DNA from: Fusobacterium perfoetens ATCC 29250
GTDB taxonomy: Bacteria > Fusobacteriota > Fusobacteriia > Fusobacteriales > Fusobacteriaceae
Assembly: GCF_000622245.1 (NCBI RefSeq)
Contig: NZ_KK211416.1
Span: forward strand, 103,870 to 167,869
DNA length: 64,000 nucleotides
Reading direction: 5' to 3'
Shown: positions 63,785 to 64,000 of the stretch, piece after piece
How positions within the stretch are numbered: position 1 is the stretch's first letter
Layout: the number at the start of each line of letters is the position of its first letter
Notes under the pieces: generated by a model
The model's database searches: none
What the model was told of the DNA's origin: nothing
The model's input: only the letters and a program-made list of their open reading frames with translations
Made by a program: the position numbers and the translations under genes

Positions 63785-64000
63785 TGATTAAAAGATAATT
63801 TACGGAAAATTGATTTTTTCTAAAAAATTGATGTAACTATCTTAAAATACAAAAGAAAAATTTACGGAGAACCTTGGAAATTAAATAAAAAATAAGAGAA
63901 ACAAAGGAAAGAAAGAGGAAAAAATGCCGTTTTATAGATAAGTTTTACGACAAATTTTTATTTATAAAACGGCTAATTATAAAAAAATAAAATAAAAAAT
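63768..64000 (+). promoter_or_regulatory. CRISPR leader 2 (second array expected beyond the window)
   Basis: Nearly identical to leader 1 from AAAGATGTGGTATAATTG through the inverted repeat (63926-63936 with 63963-63973) to the final AAAATAAAAAAT. In leader 1 the first repeat starts about 5 bases after this last shared stretch, so a second array should begin almost at the window edge. Confidence 0.85.

Overview
The window is very AT-rich, with A- and T-rich codons throughout. Its gene content points to a member of the Fusobacteriota, most likely a Fusobacterium-like anaerobe: a Gram-negative-type ExbB/ExbD/TonB system sits beside low-GC, Firmicute-like housekeeping genes, with an SLBB-linked [FeFe] hydrogenase, scr sucrose genes, NhaC, Ald and plsY-gpsA. 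No rRNA or tRNA gene was recognised. The genus is an inference.

Left part (1-14.3 kb), nearly all on the minus strand. A nine-gene run reads DUF116, a large TPR protein, a small membrane protein, exbB, exbD, tonB, a degenerate NtrC-type regulator, dnaX and a membrane protein cut by the window edge. Separate units carry an iron-dependent alcohol dehydrogenase and plsY-gpsA-sigma factor-dnaN.

14.3-21.9 kb, plus strand, accessory island. It holds a plasmid- or phage-type primase-helicase, about 1.1 kb of gene-poor DNA with eight copies of a TGTTGCCAAAA-like iteron, a one-polypeptide restriction-modification enzyme, and a Fic protein.

21.9-56.4 kb, core genome. pstSCAB; rlmCD-ftsL-like-rsmH; pnp-rimO-pgsA-yggT with a long hairpin in the pnp leader; a GNAT and a cyclophilin lipoprotein; ald-HU; nhaC; psd to a second cyclophilin; the hydrogenase; a TldD/PmbA-like gene; a three-part ABC transporter; scrR-aroC-aroE-aroQ; and the divergent scrA-scrB-scrK operon under a LacI-type operator.

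56.4-64 kb, CRISPR locus. cas6 (minus) diverges from a CARF-HEPN csx1-like gene. Then come a leader, an array of 22 repeats plus a decayed one, csx20 (a putative ring nuclease), an unrecognised helical-repeat gene on the opposite strand, cas1, and two tandem cas2 genes. The last ~230 bases are a second copy of the leader, so a second array probably starts a few bases past the right edge. Cas6, the Csx1-like protein, Csx20 and the ATTGAAAC repeat end all point to a type III system, but no cas10 or other effector gene lies in the window. Spacers are pyrimidine-rich in the crRNA sense and most look antisense to coding DNA. Two spacers come from overlapping stretches of one target.
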